From Thermoplasmata archaeon (GTDB lineage: Archaea; Thermoplasmatota; Thermoplasmata; Lutacidiplasmatales; UBA184): a stretch of 64,000 bases of DNA. The stretch's first letter is position 1, and every line of letters starts with the position of its first letter. The position numbers were made by a program, and so were the translations under genes. This document shows positions 7,535 to 16,456 of this stretch, piece after piece. Where the stretch lies: positions 378,609 through 442,608 of the forward strand of contig JAKASQ010000002.1 in NCBI GenBank assembly GCA_021828195.1. The letters are read 5' to 3'. The notes beneath the pieces are model-generated. The model had not been told where the DNA came from. It saw nothing but the letters and a program-made list of their open reading frames with translations, and did not search any database.

Positions 7535-10204
7535 CTAGCGCGCGAACCGGTGGGTCATCACGTACGGCAGCACGCCGCCGGCGAGGTAGTACTCGAGCTC
7601 GATCGGGGAGTGGATAGCGCATTCGAGTGTCGCGGAGATCGGCGGATCCGGCTCGCGCAGGGCTTCCAGCGTGATCGCCCCCCGAGGCGAGAGCTCCCCG
7701 CCGGAGGCGACGCTCAGGCGGAACGACTCACGACCGGTCAGGCCGAGCGCCTTCCAGCCCTGGCCCGGGGCGAAGCGCAGCGGGAGGACGCCCATCTCGA
7801 TCAGATTGGTCCGGTGGATCCGCTCGAAGCTCTCCGCGGCCACGGCGCCGATCCCGAGCAGGCGAGGCCCCTTCGCGGCCCAATCCCGAGAGCTTCCCTG
7901 GCCGTAGCTCTTGCCCGCCAGCACGATGAGCGGGACGCCTTCGGTGCGGTACCGCTCGGCCGCATCGTAAACGGAGAGCACGTCGCCCTCGGGGAGGTGT
8001 GCGGTCCAGCCTCCCTCCTTCGGTGCCAGGAGCTGGTTCTTCAGACGAACATTCGCGAACGTCCCTCTCACCATCACCTCGTGGTCCCCCCGGCGCGTGC
8101 CGTAGGTGTTGAATTGAGACGCCGGAACCCCGTGGGCGAGCAGGTACCGGCCCGCGGGAGTGCTCTCGGGAAACGCGCCGGCCGGAGAGATGTGGTCCGT
8201 CGAGATCTGGTCGCCGAAGGTCAGGAGCGCCCGGGCCCCCTCGGCGAGGACCCCGCGCTGGGGGATCCACGGGGGAGGCAGGTGGAGGTACGGTGCGGCC
8301 TGGAGGTAGGTCGAAGCGGGATCCCAGGCATACAGGTCCCCCTTCGGTGGATCGAGGGACTCCCAATGCAGGTCTCCGACCTCGATCGCCCGATACTTCT
8401 CGCGGAAGATCTCCGGGTTGAGATCGGCCTCCACGAGGCGGCGGATCTCGGCCGCGGTCGGCCACAGGTCCCTCAGCCGGACCGGAGCGCCGTCGGGGCC
8501 CTTCCCGATCGGGTCGCGGGTGAGGTCGATGTCCATCCGTCCGGCGAGGGCGTAGGCCACGACGAGCATCGGAGAGGCGAGGTAGTTCGCCCGGACCTGG
8601 TTGTGGATCCGCGCTTCGAAGTTCCGGTTCCCGCTGAGCACGGCCGCGACGTAGCGATCGTGCTCCGCGACGTCCTTCGCGACGTCCGGAGGCAGCGGGC
8701 CGGAATTGCCGATGCAGGTCGTGCAGCCAAAGCCGACGAGTCCGAAGCCGAGTTCGGTGAGCGGCTGGAGCAACCCGGCGCGCTGGAGATAGTCGGTGAC
8801 GACCTTCGAACCCGGCGCGAGCGAGGTCTTCACGTACGGCGGCACCCGCAGCCCGAGGGCGAGCGCCCGTTGGGCGATGAGCCCGGCACCGAACATGACG
8901 GAGGGATTGGAGGTGTTCGTACAGCTCGTGATCGCCGCGATCACGATCGAGCCGTCGGGCGTGACCGGGGCGCCGTTCGGCACGGCCGGCTTGATCTTCC
9001 GGTAGGCCGCGAGCGATCGGGCGAATCCCGCGGGGGCATCGGAGAGGGCCATCGATTCCTGCGGGTTGCCCGGACCGGAGATCGTGGGGACGATCGTCCC
9101 GAGATCGATCGTCAGGACATCGTCGAACTCGAGCTCGCCCCGGAGCTTCGTGCCCCAGAGCTCCTGGAGCTTCGCATACGCTTCGACCCGGGCGACCGCC
9201 TTCGCGTCGCGTCCGGTGCCGTGCAGGTAGGCGATCGTGGCCTCGTCGATCGGGAAGAAGGCGGCTGTCGCCCCGTACTCCGGGCACATGTTGGAGATGG
9301 TCGCCCGGTCCGGGACGGCGAGTCGGGAGACCCCGGGGCCGAAGAACTCCACGAACTGATCGACCACGCCGCGCTCGCGCAGACGACGGGTGATCGTCAG
9401 CGTCAGATCCATCGCGGTCGCCCCTTCCGGCATCGAACCGATCAGTTCGACTCCGACGACGATCGGATCGGCAAGGAAGTACGGCTCGCCGAGCATGACC
9501 GCCTCCGCCTCGATCCCTCCCACTCCCCATCCGAGGACCGACACGCCGTTGACCATCGTGGTGTGCGAATCCGTTCCGATCAGCGTGTCCGGGAAGGCCA
9601 CCGAGTTTCCCGCGATCTCCTGCCGCTGGACGACCGAGGCGAGGTACTCGAGGTTCACCTGGTGGCAGATGCCGTTGCCCGGCGGCACGATCCGGGTGTT
9701 CGAGAACGCACCCCTCGCCCAGCCAAGGAAGCGGTACCGCTCCCCGTTGCGCTCGTACTCGTGATCGAGATTGATCGTGAGCGATTGGGGCGTCCCGAAG
9801 CTGTCGACCTGGACCGAGTGGTCGACGATGAGGTCGACCGGCACGACCGGATTGATCCGTTTCGGGTCGAGCCCGCGCTCGGCCGCATCGTTGCGCAGGG
9901 TGGCGAGGTCCACGAGCGTGGGGATCCCCGTGAAGTCTTGCAGCAGGACCCTCGCCGGATGGAACGGGATCTCGACCGTCGGGGGGATGTCGCGACCCTC
10001 GGCGAGTGCGCGGACGGTCTCCGGGTCCACGCGCGCCGGGTCGAACCGACGCACGAGGTTCTCCAGAAGGATCCGAACGGTCCGGGGACGCCGGGCGAGC
10101 TTGGAGTGGTCGATCCCCGAGAGGCGGTCGAGACGGTAGACGAACGAATCTTCTCCGGCCAGAAAGACGGACTCGAGGACACCGAGGGGATCCGCGGGCT
10201 TCAT
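7535..10204 (-). CDS. acnA: Aconitate hydratase (AcnA/IRP1 type)
   Basis: 889 residues, full length. Cluster ligands appear as SCTNTSNPS (about residue 425) and GCTTCIGNSG (about 491). DSHTTMVNG, QISTDHISPAG and GKSYGQGSSRDWAAKGP are the expected aconitase motifs, and the swivel domain is C-terminal. The enzyme interconverts citrate and isocitrate in the TCA cycle using a [4Fe-4S] cluster. It stands alone, 81 nt downstream of the thiamine transporter operon, and might be read through from it. Confidence 0.97.
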   Translation of the reverse strand: MKPADPLGVLESVFLAGEDSFVYRLDRLSGIDHSKLARRPRTVRILLENLVRRFDPARVDPETVRALAEGRDIPPTVEIPFHPARVLLQDFTGIPTLVDLATLRNDAAERGLDPKRINPVVPVDLIVDHSVQVDSFGTPQSLTINLDHEYERNGERYRFLGWARGAFSNTRIVPPGNGICHQVNLEYLASVVQRQEIAGNSVAFPDTLIGTDSHTTMVNGVSVLGWGVGGIEAEAVMLGEPYFLADPIVVGVELIGSMPEGATAMDLTLTITRRLRERGVVDQFVEFFGPGVSRLAVPDRATISNMCPEYGATAAFFPIDEATIAYLHGTGRDAKAVARVEAYAKLQELWGTKLRGELEFDDVLTIDLGTIVPTISGPGNPQESMALSDAPAGFARSLAAYRKIKPAVPNGAPVTPDGSIVIAAITSCTNTSNPSVMFGAGLIAQRALALGLRVPPYVKTSLAPGSKVVTDYLQRAGLLQPLTELGFGLVGFGCTTCIGNSGPLPPDVAKDVAEHDRYVAAVLSGNRNFEARIHNQVRANYLASPMLVVAYALAGRMDIDLTRDPIGKGPDGAPVRLRDLWPTAAEIRRLVEADLNPEIFREKYRAIEVGDLHWESLDPPKGDLYAWDPASTYLQAAPYLHLPPPWIPQRGVLAEGARALLTFGDQISTDHISPAGAFPESTPAGRYLLAHGVPASQFNTYGTRRGDHEVMVRGTFANVRLKNQLLAPKEGGWTAHLPEGDVLSVYDAAERYRTEGVPLIVLAGKSYGQGSSRDWAAKGPRLLGIGAVAAESFERIHRTNLIEMGVLPLRFAPGQGWKALGLTGRESFRLSVASGGELSPRGAITLEALREPDPPISATLECAIHSPIELEYYLAGGVLPYVMTHRFAR

Positions 10205-10285
10205 GGTCCGTAGAGTGCGCGACCCTTCTTGGGCTCTGCGGTGCGTGATCCACCTCCTTGCCCGAGCGGCTGCCCGGGCCGACGG

Positions 10286-11269
10286 TCACCGGGAGAAGCG
10301 GAGCGAGCGCTCCCAGCTCAGCGCGAGGTGCTCTCCCGGACGGGGCCGTGCCGCATGGCGATCCAGCTCGACCTCGAGCCGCTCTCCGCTCGCGCACTGC
10401 ACGACCACGAGCGAGCCACGACCCGTGAACCCCACGGCGAGAACGTCGACCGGGAGGCCCACCGAACCGATCGGGTCGAGCCGCGCGTCTTGGGGTCGGA
10501 ACGCCATCCAGCCCGGACCCTCCGGCAGGAGGTTGTACCCCAGGAAGCGGGCCGTGCCGACGTCCAGCGGCGCGTCGTACACGGTCGCCGGTGCGCCGAT
10601 GGCGCGCAGTCGACCCTCGAGCAGGATGGCGACCCGATCTCCGAGGAAGAGGCCCTCCTCCCGATCGTGGGTGACGTGGACGGCCGCGATCCCCCGCTCC
10701 GCGAGCACGTGACGGAACTCCCCCCGCAGGCCGGCCCGGACCCCGGCATCGATCGCCGCGAACGGCTCGTCGAGCAGCACGACCCGGGGGTGGGCCGCGA
10801 TCGTGCGGGCGAGCGCTACCCGTTGGCGCTCTCCTCCCGAGAGCGTCGCCGGATTGCGTTCCTCGAACCCCTGCATCCGGACGAGTTCGAGGGCCCGGCG
10901 GGCCTCGGTGTCCGTCTCGGAGAGCGAGCGCCCCTGAACGAGCGGGCCGTAGGCCACGTTCTCGTACACGGTCCGGCGCGGAAAGAGCGCCGCTTCCTGG
11001 AGCAGCAGCCCGATGCGTCGGCGGTGAACGGGCACATCGCGAAGATCCTTTCCGTCGAGCCGGACGGCGCCCCGAGCGGGGCGCTCCAACCCCACGATGG
11101 TCCGCAGCAGCGTGGTCTTTCCGCTTCCGTTCGGGCCCATCAGCGACAACAGCTCGCCTGGCGCGACCTCGAAGGATATCGAGTCCAGTACCGAGGTCCG
11201 ACCGAGCGAGACCGAGAGATCCTCGACCTCGAGCACGGGAGGCTCAGAGCTCGGCACGGTTGCCTCCAT
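10286..11269 (-). CDS. thiQ: ABC transporter ATP-binding protein, probable thiamine uptake
   Basis: 327 residues. Walker A GPNGSGKTT (about residue 44), Q-loop LLQEAALFPRRTV, signature LSGGERQR, Walker B VVLLDEPFAAID and a switch His in VTHDREE are all present. A C-terminal TOBE-like regulatory segment follows (from about 240). This is the ATPase of a PotA/FbpC/ThiQ-class importer. It overlaps the permease stop by 26 nt. The substrate is assigned from the TPP riboswitch at the head of the operon and the TbpA-like binding protein; iron(III) transporters have similar ATPases. Confidence 0.85.
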   Translation of the reverse strand: MEATVPSSEPPVLEVEDLSVSLGRTSVLDSISFEVAPGELLSLMGPNGSGKTTLLRTIVGLERPARGAVRLDGKDLRDVPVHRRRIGLLLQEAALFPRRTVYENVAYGPLVQGRSLSETDTEARRALELVRMQGFEERNPATLSGGERQRVALARTIAAHPRVVLLDEPFAAIDAGVRAGLRGEFRHVLAERGIAAVHVTHDREEGLFLGDRVAILLEGRLRAIGAPATVYDAPLDVGTARFLGYNLLPEGPGWMAFRPQDARLDPIGSVGLPVDVLAVGFTGRGSLVVVQCASGERLEVELDRHAARPRPGEHLALSWERSLRFSR

Positions 11270-12893
11270 AGTTCACCGCCGCGAAGACGGCGAGGCTGAC
11301 CAGGAGCAGCAGCCCTGCCGCCGCCTCCGCAAGCGGGAACTGGCGCAGGTCTTGGAGATCGTAGACCGCGACGCTCAGGGTCGCGAAGTTCGGAGTGACG
11401 AGGAAGTACGTCGCGGTGAACTCCCCGAGCCCCAAGGCGAAGGCGAAGAGCCCCGCCGTCAAGAGTCCGCGACGGACCTGGGGGAGATCGGTGTCGAGGT
11501 AGGCGATCCAGGCCGGGGCCCCGAGCACGCGTGCGGAGTCTCGAGCCGCGGGCGAGAGCCCGGCGAGAGGTATCTGGAGGCTCTGGAGGGCGAACGGGAG
11601 CGCCAGGATGGACTGGCTGACGATGATCAGGATCCACACGGTCGACTCCCCGCCGAGCACGGGCCGCCAGAACTCGGCCAGCGAGAACGCGAGAAGCACC
11701 GGCGAGATCAGGAGCGGGAGGAACAGGTACAGCGACAGGCCCGTAGCGAGCCGCGGCCGAGCTCCGAGCGCGTAGCCGGCCAGGATCCCGAGGAGCAGCA
11801 CGATCGTCGCCGCGACCGCCGCGAAGAACAGGGTGTTGGCGAGGACTTGGACCAGTGGGATCCCGAGAAGGTGGGTCGCGGCGGGACCGAACAGTTCCGC
11901 CCACGGAGCGCCGAACGTCCCTCCGCCCGGGGGGCTCAACGAACGGTAGAGCACCGTCCCGAGGAAGAACGCGACCGCTCCCAGAAGGGCGATCGTCTCC
12001 GCGGCGAGCGCGTAGGCGAGGGGCGAGCGGACGCGTCCCGGGCGCGGTCGGGTCCGGACCGACGAGCTCGACGAGCGGAGCCGGTGAAGGAGCACGAGGT
12101 AGATTGCCGTCGGGATCACGAGGAAGAGGAAGAGCGCGAGGGCGAGGAGAGCCGCACCGGTCGGATCGAACCCGTACTGGTCGAGGTACCAGATCCGGGC
12201 CTCGACCGTGTAGCATCGCGCTCCGCACAGGACGAGTGGGGTCGCGAAGGCGACCGCGCTGAACAGGAATGTCAGGAATCCACCGGCCGCCGCCCCGAGC
12301 CAGGATCCCGGGCCCCAGACGTCTCGATACGCGCGCGCCGGACCGCCCCCGAGGGTCGCCGCCGTTTCCTCCAGCTCCGAGGAGGCGCTCTCGCATCCGA
12401 GCGCCGTGAACAAGATCACGATCGGGACGTTGAACAAGAGGTTCGCTGCGACGATCGCCGGAAGGCCGTGGCCCAGGACCCCGAGGGCCGGTATCGCGCT
12501 CGATACGGTGCCGGACGGACCGAAGAGATCGAGCATGCCGAGCACGACCACGATCGAGGGGAGGAGGAACGGGACGAGCAGGAAGGCGCGGACGGCGGAG
12601 CGACCGGGCCAGGTGTAGCGGCCCAGGAACACGCCGGCCGGATAGCCGATGGGTACGGCGAGCACGGCGCTCAGGCTTCCCTGCTCCAGCGAGTTCTCGA
12701 ACGCCTGCCGATTCAGCGGGGATTGCGTGAGCGCGTCGATCCAGCCGGCGCCGCCTCCGGCCCAGAGCCCCTGACCGAACAGCAGGGCCACCGGGAGGAG
12801 CGCGAAGAGGAGGACGTAACCGATGATCGGGAGAACCGGCCACGCCCCCCGATCACCTACGGCGGAGCGTACTGGTTCGCCAGGGTCTGCCAT
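11244..12893 (-). CDS. thiP: ABC transporter permease, two fused halves, probable thiamine uptake
   Basis: 549 residues from the ATG at 12893, which lies inside the 3' end of the binding-protein gene (37-nt overlap). About twelve hydrophobic helices in two repeats make a fused FbpB/ThiP-type permease. EAA-like coupling loops are visible near SARVLGAPAWIAYLDTDLP in the second half and a matching EETAATLGGGPARAYRDV in the first. It forms the membrane channel for the binding protein and ThiQ. Confidence 0.84.
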   Translation of the reverse strand: MADPGEPVRSAVGDRGAWPVLPIIGYVLLFALLPVALLFGQGLWAGGGAGWIDALTQSPLNRQAFENSLEQGSLSAVLAVPIGYPAGVFLGRYTWPGRSAVRAFLLVPFLLPSIVVVLGMLDLFGPSGTVSSAIPALGVLGHGLPAIVAANLLFNVPIVILFTALGCESASSELEETAATLGGGPARAYRDVWGPGSWLGAAAGGFLTFLFSAVAFATPLVLCGARCYTVEARIWYLDQYGFDPTGAALLALALFLFLVIPTAIYLVLLHRLRSSSSSVRTRPRPGRVRSPLAYALAAETIALLGAVAFFLGTVLYRSLSPPGGGTFGAPWAELFGPAATHLLGIPLVQVLANTLFFAAVAATIVLLLGILAGYALGARPRLATGLSLYLFLPLLISPVLLAFSLAEFWRPVLGGESTVWILIIVSQSILALPFALQSLQIPLAGLSPAARDSARVLGAPAWIAYLDTDLPQVRRGLLTAGLFAFALGLGEFTATYFLVTPNFATLSVAVYDLQDLRQFPLAEAAAGLLLLVSLAVFAAVNYGGNRAEL

Positions 12894-14017
12894 TCGTTCT
12901 GCCAGTTCGTGATGTTCGCGGCGAGTGCGGAGGGGGTCGTGTACTCGTTGAGCGGCACGATCGAGTTCGGGTCGATCAGTCCGCGGTACTCGGAGGGGAG
13001 CGGGACCGTCCGGTTCGCCGGGTACTCCCACTCATTGAGCGGGATCTCGTTCTGGACCGTCCCGTTCAGGAACCAGTTGATGAACTGCTCGTCGAGGGAG
13101 AGGTGCTGCGTCCCGGCGACGATCCCGATCCCGTAGATGGTCTGCCAACCGTAGAGCGTGTGGTTCCAGCTCGTCACGGTCGTGTTGAACGCCCCGAGGC
13201 CGGGGTTGTCGATCGCGTAGGCCGGGTCGGTCGTGTAGCTGACGACCGCGAGCGGATTTCCCGGAGGAGAGGTGAACTCGTTGAACGCGGTCGACCAGTC
13301 GGGCGCGCTGGGAGCGTACGGAAGGACCTGCTGCCAGAAGTTCTGCCAGCTCTCGTGCAGGATCGCGGAGTAGAACTCGATCTCCCATGCCAGGAACTCC
13401 TCCCCCGTGATGTCGGTCGTGGGGTTCTCGTAGAGGAGCTGACGCGCCCACGTGGAGTTCTGCGAGAAGTTCAGGAACGAGGAGTTCGCGACGGCGCCGT
13501 CCGTGATCGTACGGAACGACGCATTGTAGTCGATGCCGAGATAGCCGTATTCGTACGGGGTGACGGCGTGATCCGGGCTCAGGTCCCGGACCAACGAGGC
13601 CGGCACGGTCGCGAGCGCGGGGGAAACGTACGGGACGAGCAGCCCCTGGCTCTCGGCTTGGCTCGCGGTGATCTCGTCCAGCCCGATCACGAGGTCCGCT
13701 CCGGGCGAGTTCTTCTGCGCGAGCAGCGTGCTCGCCAGGTCTCCGGAAGGACACTCGACCTGGATGCGGACGTGATGCGCCGTCGCGAAGGTTCCAAAGA
13801 CCTTCGAGAACGCGGGGGCGCCGCACGTACCGCCGAAGAGGCTCGAATACGTGTAGATCATCAAGGTCGGCGTCGGGGCGAAGTAGTACTGCGTGAGGCC
13901 GATGCCGGCGACGACGACGACCACCGAGACCGCCGCGATCAGGATGATCGTGCTCGCGCGGCCCGGGCGGCGCAATCGCCGCGGCGACGCGGCCGCGTTC
14001 GATGGTGCGCTACTCAT
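12857..14017 (-). CDS. thiB: Extracellular substrate-binding protein, probable thiamine binding (TbpA-like)
   Basis: 386 residues with a basic N-terminus and one hydrophobic anchor (about residues 24-46), then a periplasmic-binding-protein fold outside the membrane. LVIGLDEITASQAESQGLL, PYEYGYLGIDYN and LAVVSYTTDPAYAI match the layout of thiamine-binding TbpA proteins (for example its SYTTSPAY segment). Numerous N-x-S/T sites in the extracellular part. It is the first gene after the TPP riboswitch, which strongly supports thiamine or a thiamine phosphate as substrate. Confidence 0.86.
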   Translation of the reverse strand: MSSAPSNAAASPRRLRRPGRASTIILIAAVSVVVVVAGIGLTQYYFAPTPTLMIYTYSSLFGGTCGAPAFSKVFGTFATAHHVRIQVECPSGDLASTLLAQKNSPGADLVIGLDEITASQAESQGLLVPYVSPALATVPASLVRDLSPDHAVTPYEYGYLGIDYNASFRTITDGAVANSSFLNFSQNSTWARQLLYENPTTDITGEEFLAWEIEFYSAILHESWQNFWQQVLPYAPSAPDWSTAFNEFTSPPGNPLAVVSYTTDPAYAIDNPGLGAFNTTVTSWNHTLYGWQTIYGIGIVAGTQHLSLDEQFINWFLNGTVQNEIPLNEWEYPANRTVPLPSEYRGLIDPNSIVPLNEYTTPSALAANITNWQNEWQTLANQYAPP

Positions 14018-14037
14018 TCCTCCGGCGAACCGGCGGA
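14018..14037 (-). promoter_or_regulatory. Hairpin covering the ribosome site of the thiamine transporter operon
   Basis: Directly before the ATG, TCC-G-CCGG-TTCG-CCGG-A-GGA folds with a UUCG-type tetraloop and pairs the GGAGG ribosome-binding sequence. It is likely the expression platform of the upstream TPP riboswitch, acting on translation. Confidence 0.65.
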
Positions 14038-14060
14038 GAGGATGGTCACTTCGTCCATCG

Positions 14061-14147
14061 CGTTCCCTTCGCGGGCATTATCCCGTGCAGGTTCCTGGGG
14101 TCGACGAGGCGTGCTCGTCCTCTCAGCCGGTTCACAGCTCCCCCTGC
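14061..14147 (-). ncRNA. TPP riboswitch (THI-box)
   Basis: Read on the minus strand, all the conserved blocks occur in order: GGGGGAGC (P1/P2 side), GGCTGAGAGG (P2/J2-3), CGACCCC, GGAACCTG, GGGATAATGCC and GCGAAGGGAACG. These are the pyrimidine- and pyrophosphate-sensing helices of the thiamine pyrophosphate riboswitch. TPP riboswitches are known in Thermoplasma relatives. It heads the thiB-thiP-thiQ operon with 43 nt between it and the start codon. Confidence 0.96.
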
Positions 14148-14276
14148 GAGGAAGACCATCCCGCCCGCGGCATTAACGTTTGCAGACCCGCCGGTTCGCG
14201 TGCGGGTCGAGGGAGGGCTCGGAGCTTCCCGGCCTCCTCAGCGACCGACGAGGGCCGGCGGCGTGCCGGTCTAGCG

Positions 14277-14284
14277 TGATATAC
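14277..14284 (+). promoter_or_regulatory. TATA box of pdxS
   Basis: TGATATAC about 37-44 nt upstream of the pdxS ATG, giving a short leader. Confidence 0.6.
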
Positions 14285-14320
14285 CCCTCGCGAGTCTATG
14301 CGGTAGAGGAGCGTCGCGCG

Positions 14321-15262
14321 ATGGTCGAGTCGATGGACCAGCTTCGGTTCGGCACGGAGCTCGTCAAGCGCGGCTTTGCCCGCATGCAGCAGGGCGGCGT
14401 CATCATGGACGTCACCAACGCGGAACAAGCCGCGCTCGCAGAGGTGGCCGGGGCCGTCGCGGTGATGGCGCTGGAGCGGGTCCCCGCGGACATCCGGGCC
14501 ATGGGCGGTGTCGCCCGCATGGCCGACCCGCTCAAGGTGCGTGAGATCCAAGCTCGCGTCACGATTCCCGTGATGGCCAAGTGCCGCATCGGTCACACCT
14601 CCGAGGCCCGGATCCTGGAATCGCTCGGAGTCGACATGGTGGACGAGTCCGAGGTCCTCACACCGGCCGATCCCTTCTACCACGTCGACAAGAAGGCGTT
14701 CCAGGTACCGTTCGTCTGCGGCGCCCGAAACCTCGGGGAAGCGCTTCGCCGCATCGATGAGGGCGCGGCGATGATCCGCACGAAAGGCGAGGCCGGAACG
14801 GGCAACGTGATCGAGGCCGTCCGCCACATTCACCAGATCCGCTCGGAGATCGCCCTCGTCCGCAAGATGACCAAGAAGAACGCCGCGCTCTGGGCCCGGA
14901 AGGCCCGGGTGCTGCCCTCGACCGTGGAAGAGGTCCGTGCGCTCGGGCGCCTGCCCGTCGTCAACTTCGCCGCCGGAGGGATCGCGACTCCGGCAGATGC
15001 CGCCCTCTGTCGGCTCCTCGGGGTCGACGGGATCTTCGTGGGGAGCGGGATCTTCAAGTCCCAGCACCCGGAGAAGGTCGCGCGCGCGGTGGTAGAGGCC
15101 TCGCTACACTTCGATCAGCCCGAGGTGCTCGCCCGCGTCTCGGAAGGGCTCGGGGAACCGATGAAGGGCCTCGATCTCGCGGGCGTGCCGGACTCCGAGA
15201 TGCTCCAAGTGCGCGAGTCGCAACCGGCCGCGCCCCCGCGCCCCGGTGTCACCGAGGCCTAG
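14321..15262 (+). CDS. pdxS: Pyridoxal 5'-phosphate synthase, lyase subunit PdxS
   Basis: 313 residues from the ATG at 14321, chosen for its TATA box and because the family starts just before [12 protein letters not shown]. The two catalytic lysines are K87 in [12 protein letters not shown] and K155 in [12 protein letters not shown]. PdxS condenses ribose-5-phosphate, glyceraldehyde-3-phosphate and ammonia to vitamin B6. The glutaminase partner PdxT is not in the window. It is divergent from the thiamine transporter, so two cofactor supply units share one intergenic region. Confidence 0.96.
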   Translation: MVESMDQLRFGTELVKRGFARMQQGGVIMDVTNAEQAALAEVAGAVAVMALERVPADIRAMGGVARMADPLKVREIQARVTIPVMAKCRIGHTSEARILESLGVDMVDESEVLTPADPFYHVDKKAFQVPFVCGARNLGEALRRIDEGAAMIRTKGEAGTGNVIEAVRHIHQIRSEIALVRKMTKKNAALWARKARVLPSTVEEVRALGRLPVVNFAAGGIATPADAALCRLLGVDGIFVGSGIFKSQHPEKVARAVVEASLHFDQPEVLARVSEGLGEPMKGLDLAGVPDSEMLQVRESQPAAPPRPGVTEA

Positions 15263-15322
15263 CCGGTCCATTCGACCGCGCCCTTTACCTAAGTGGCCTC
15301 CGATGCTCTACCGGAGCCGCCC

Positions 15323-16456
15323 GTGCGCATCGTCCTCGTTACTCCGTTCTTCTATCCCCACGCCGGGGGCGTCGAGACCCATGTTCGTCAGCTCGCACGG
15401 GGATTCGCGCAGCAGGGCCAGGAGGTGGTGGTGCTCACCGCGCGTTTCGATCCCGACCTGCCCGGGCAGGAGGACCTCGAAGGCTACCGGATCGTCCGGG
15501 CCCCCTGCCGAGCGGTCCTCTTCAACACCCCGATCGATCCCGCGGTCGGCCGCGTGCTCAAGGGGCTGAAAGCGGACATCGTCCACCTGCACTACCCCCC
15601 GCCGCTCACCTCGTACTTTGCCGTCCGCGCGCTGCAGCGGAGCCCGGTCCCGATCTGCCTCACGTACCACTGCGATCTCTACCTCCCGGGACCTTGGGGT
15701 CGCGTCCTCACGGAGGCGTTCCAGCGGATCTTCCTGACCCGCACGCTCGCCCGGGTCGATCGGATCATCGTCCACACGCGCAGCTATGGGATGACCTCCG
15801 CCGTACTGCGTGGACGGCCCCTCGAGATCATCCCCTCGGTCGTCGATCTCGATCGATTCCGGCCCGGCCTCGACTCCTCCGACGTCCGCCGCGAGTTCGC
15901 GCTCGAGGGAAAGCGAGTGCTCGCATTCACCGGTCGGCTCGTCCCGCACAAAGGCGTGGACGTGATCCTGCGGGCGCTCGCCGAGCTGCCCCGCGACGTG
16001 GTGCTCCTCGCCATCGGTAGCGGTCCCCGCTTCACGTACCTCCGGCGTCTCGCCTACCGCCTCGGCGTCCCGCACCGCGTGCGATTCCTGACGGAGGTCT
16101 CGGACGTCGACCTCCCCCGGTACCTCTGCGCGGCCGATCTGTTCGTCTTTCCCTCCCAGAACCGGCTCGAGGGCTTTGGGCTCGCCGTGGCGGAGGCGAT
16201 GGCCGTGGGCCTCCCGGTCGTCACGGCGGACATGCCCGGGGTCCGAGAAGTGATCGAGCCGGGGAAGGAGGGCCTCCTCGCCGAACCGCTGATCGCCTCC
16301 GATCTGGCCACCCGCATTCGGGAGATCCTCGACGATGATGCGATGCGCGCTCGGATGGCTGCCGCCGCGCGCAAACGCGCGGAGCAGCGCTACGGCGTCG
16401 AGACCGTGACCGGCCAGCTCCTCAAGCTCTACGCCGAGGTGCTCGCAGATCGTTGA
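15323..16456 (+). CDS. Glycosyltransferase family 4 (GT-B fold)
   Basis: 377 residues from the GTG at 15323; another GTG at 15293 is in frame but sits too close to the TATA-like CTTTACC (15283-15289). N-terminal VRIVLVTPFFYPHAGGVETH and the C-terminal donor site FVFPSQNRLEGFGLAVAEAMA (E-x7-E) are typical GT4 elements. It probably transfers a nucleotide-activated sugar at the cytoplasmic membrane face for glycolipids or glycoproteins; the acceptor is unknown. Its 3' end overlaps the convergent pyrF by 35 nt. Confidence 0.88.
   Translation: MRIVLVTPFFYPHAGGVETHVRQLARGFAQQGQEVVVLTARFDPDLPGQEDLEGYRIVRAPCRAVLFNTPIDPAVGRVLKGLKADIVHLHYPPPLTSYFAVRALQRSPVPICLTYHCDLYLPGPWGRVLTEAFQRIFLTRTLARVDRIIVHTRSYGMTSAVLRGRPLEIIPSVVDLDRFRPGLDSSDVRREFALEGKRVLAFTGRLVPHKGVDVILRALAELPRDVVLLAIGSGPRFTYLRRLAYRLGVPHRVRFLTEVSDVDLPRYLCAADLFVFPSQNRLEGFGLAVAEAMAVGLPVVTADMPGVREVIEPGKEGLLAEPLIASDLATRIREILDDDAMRARMAAAARKRAEQRYGVETVTGQLLKLYAEVLADR

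Noticed and set aside
7550..10213. 887-codon open frame on the + strand across the aconitase gene
   Set aside because: It mirrors aconitase on the other strand; its product is Arg/Glu/Asp/His-rich without any family motif, a usual effect of GC-rich third positions.
11097..13136. 679-codon + strand frame over the thiamine permease
   Set aside because: Highly charged Arg/Glu product antisense to a clear 12-helix permease.
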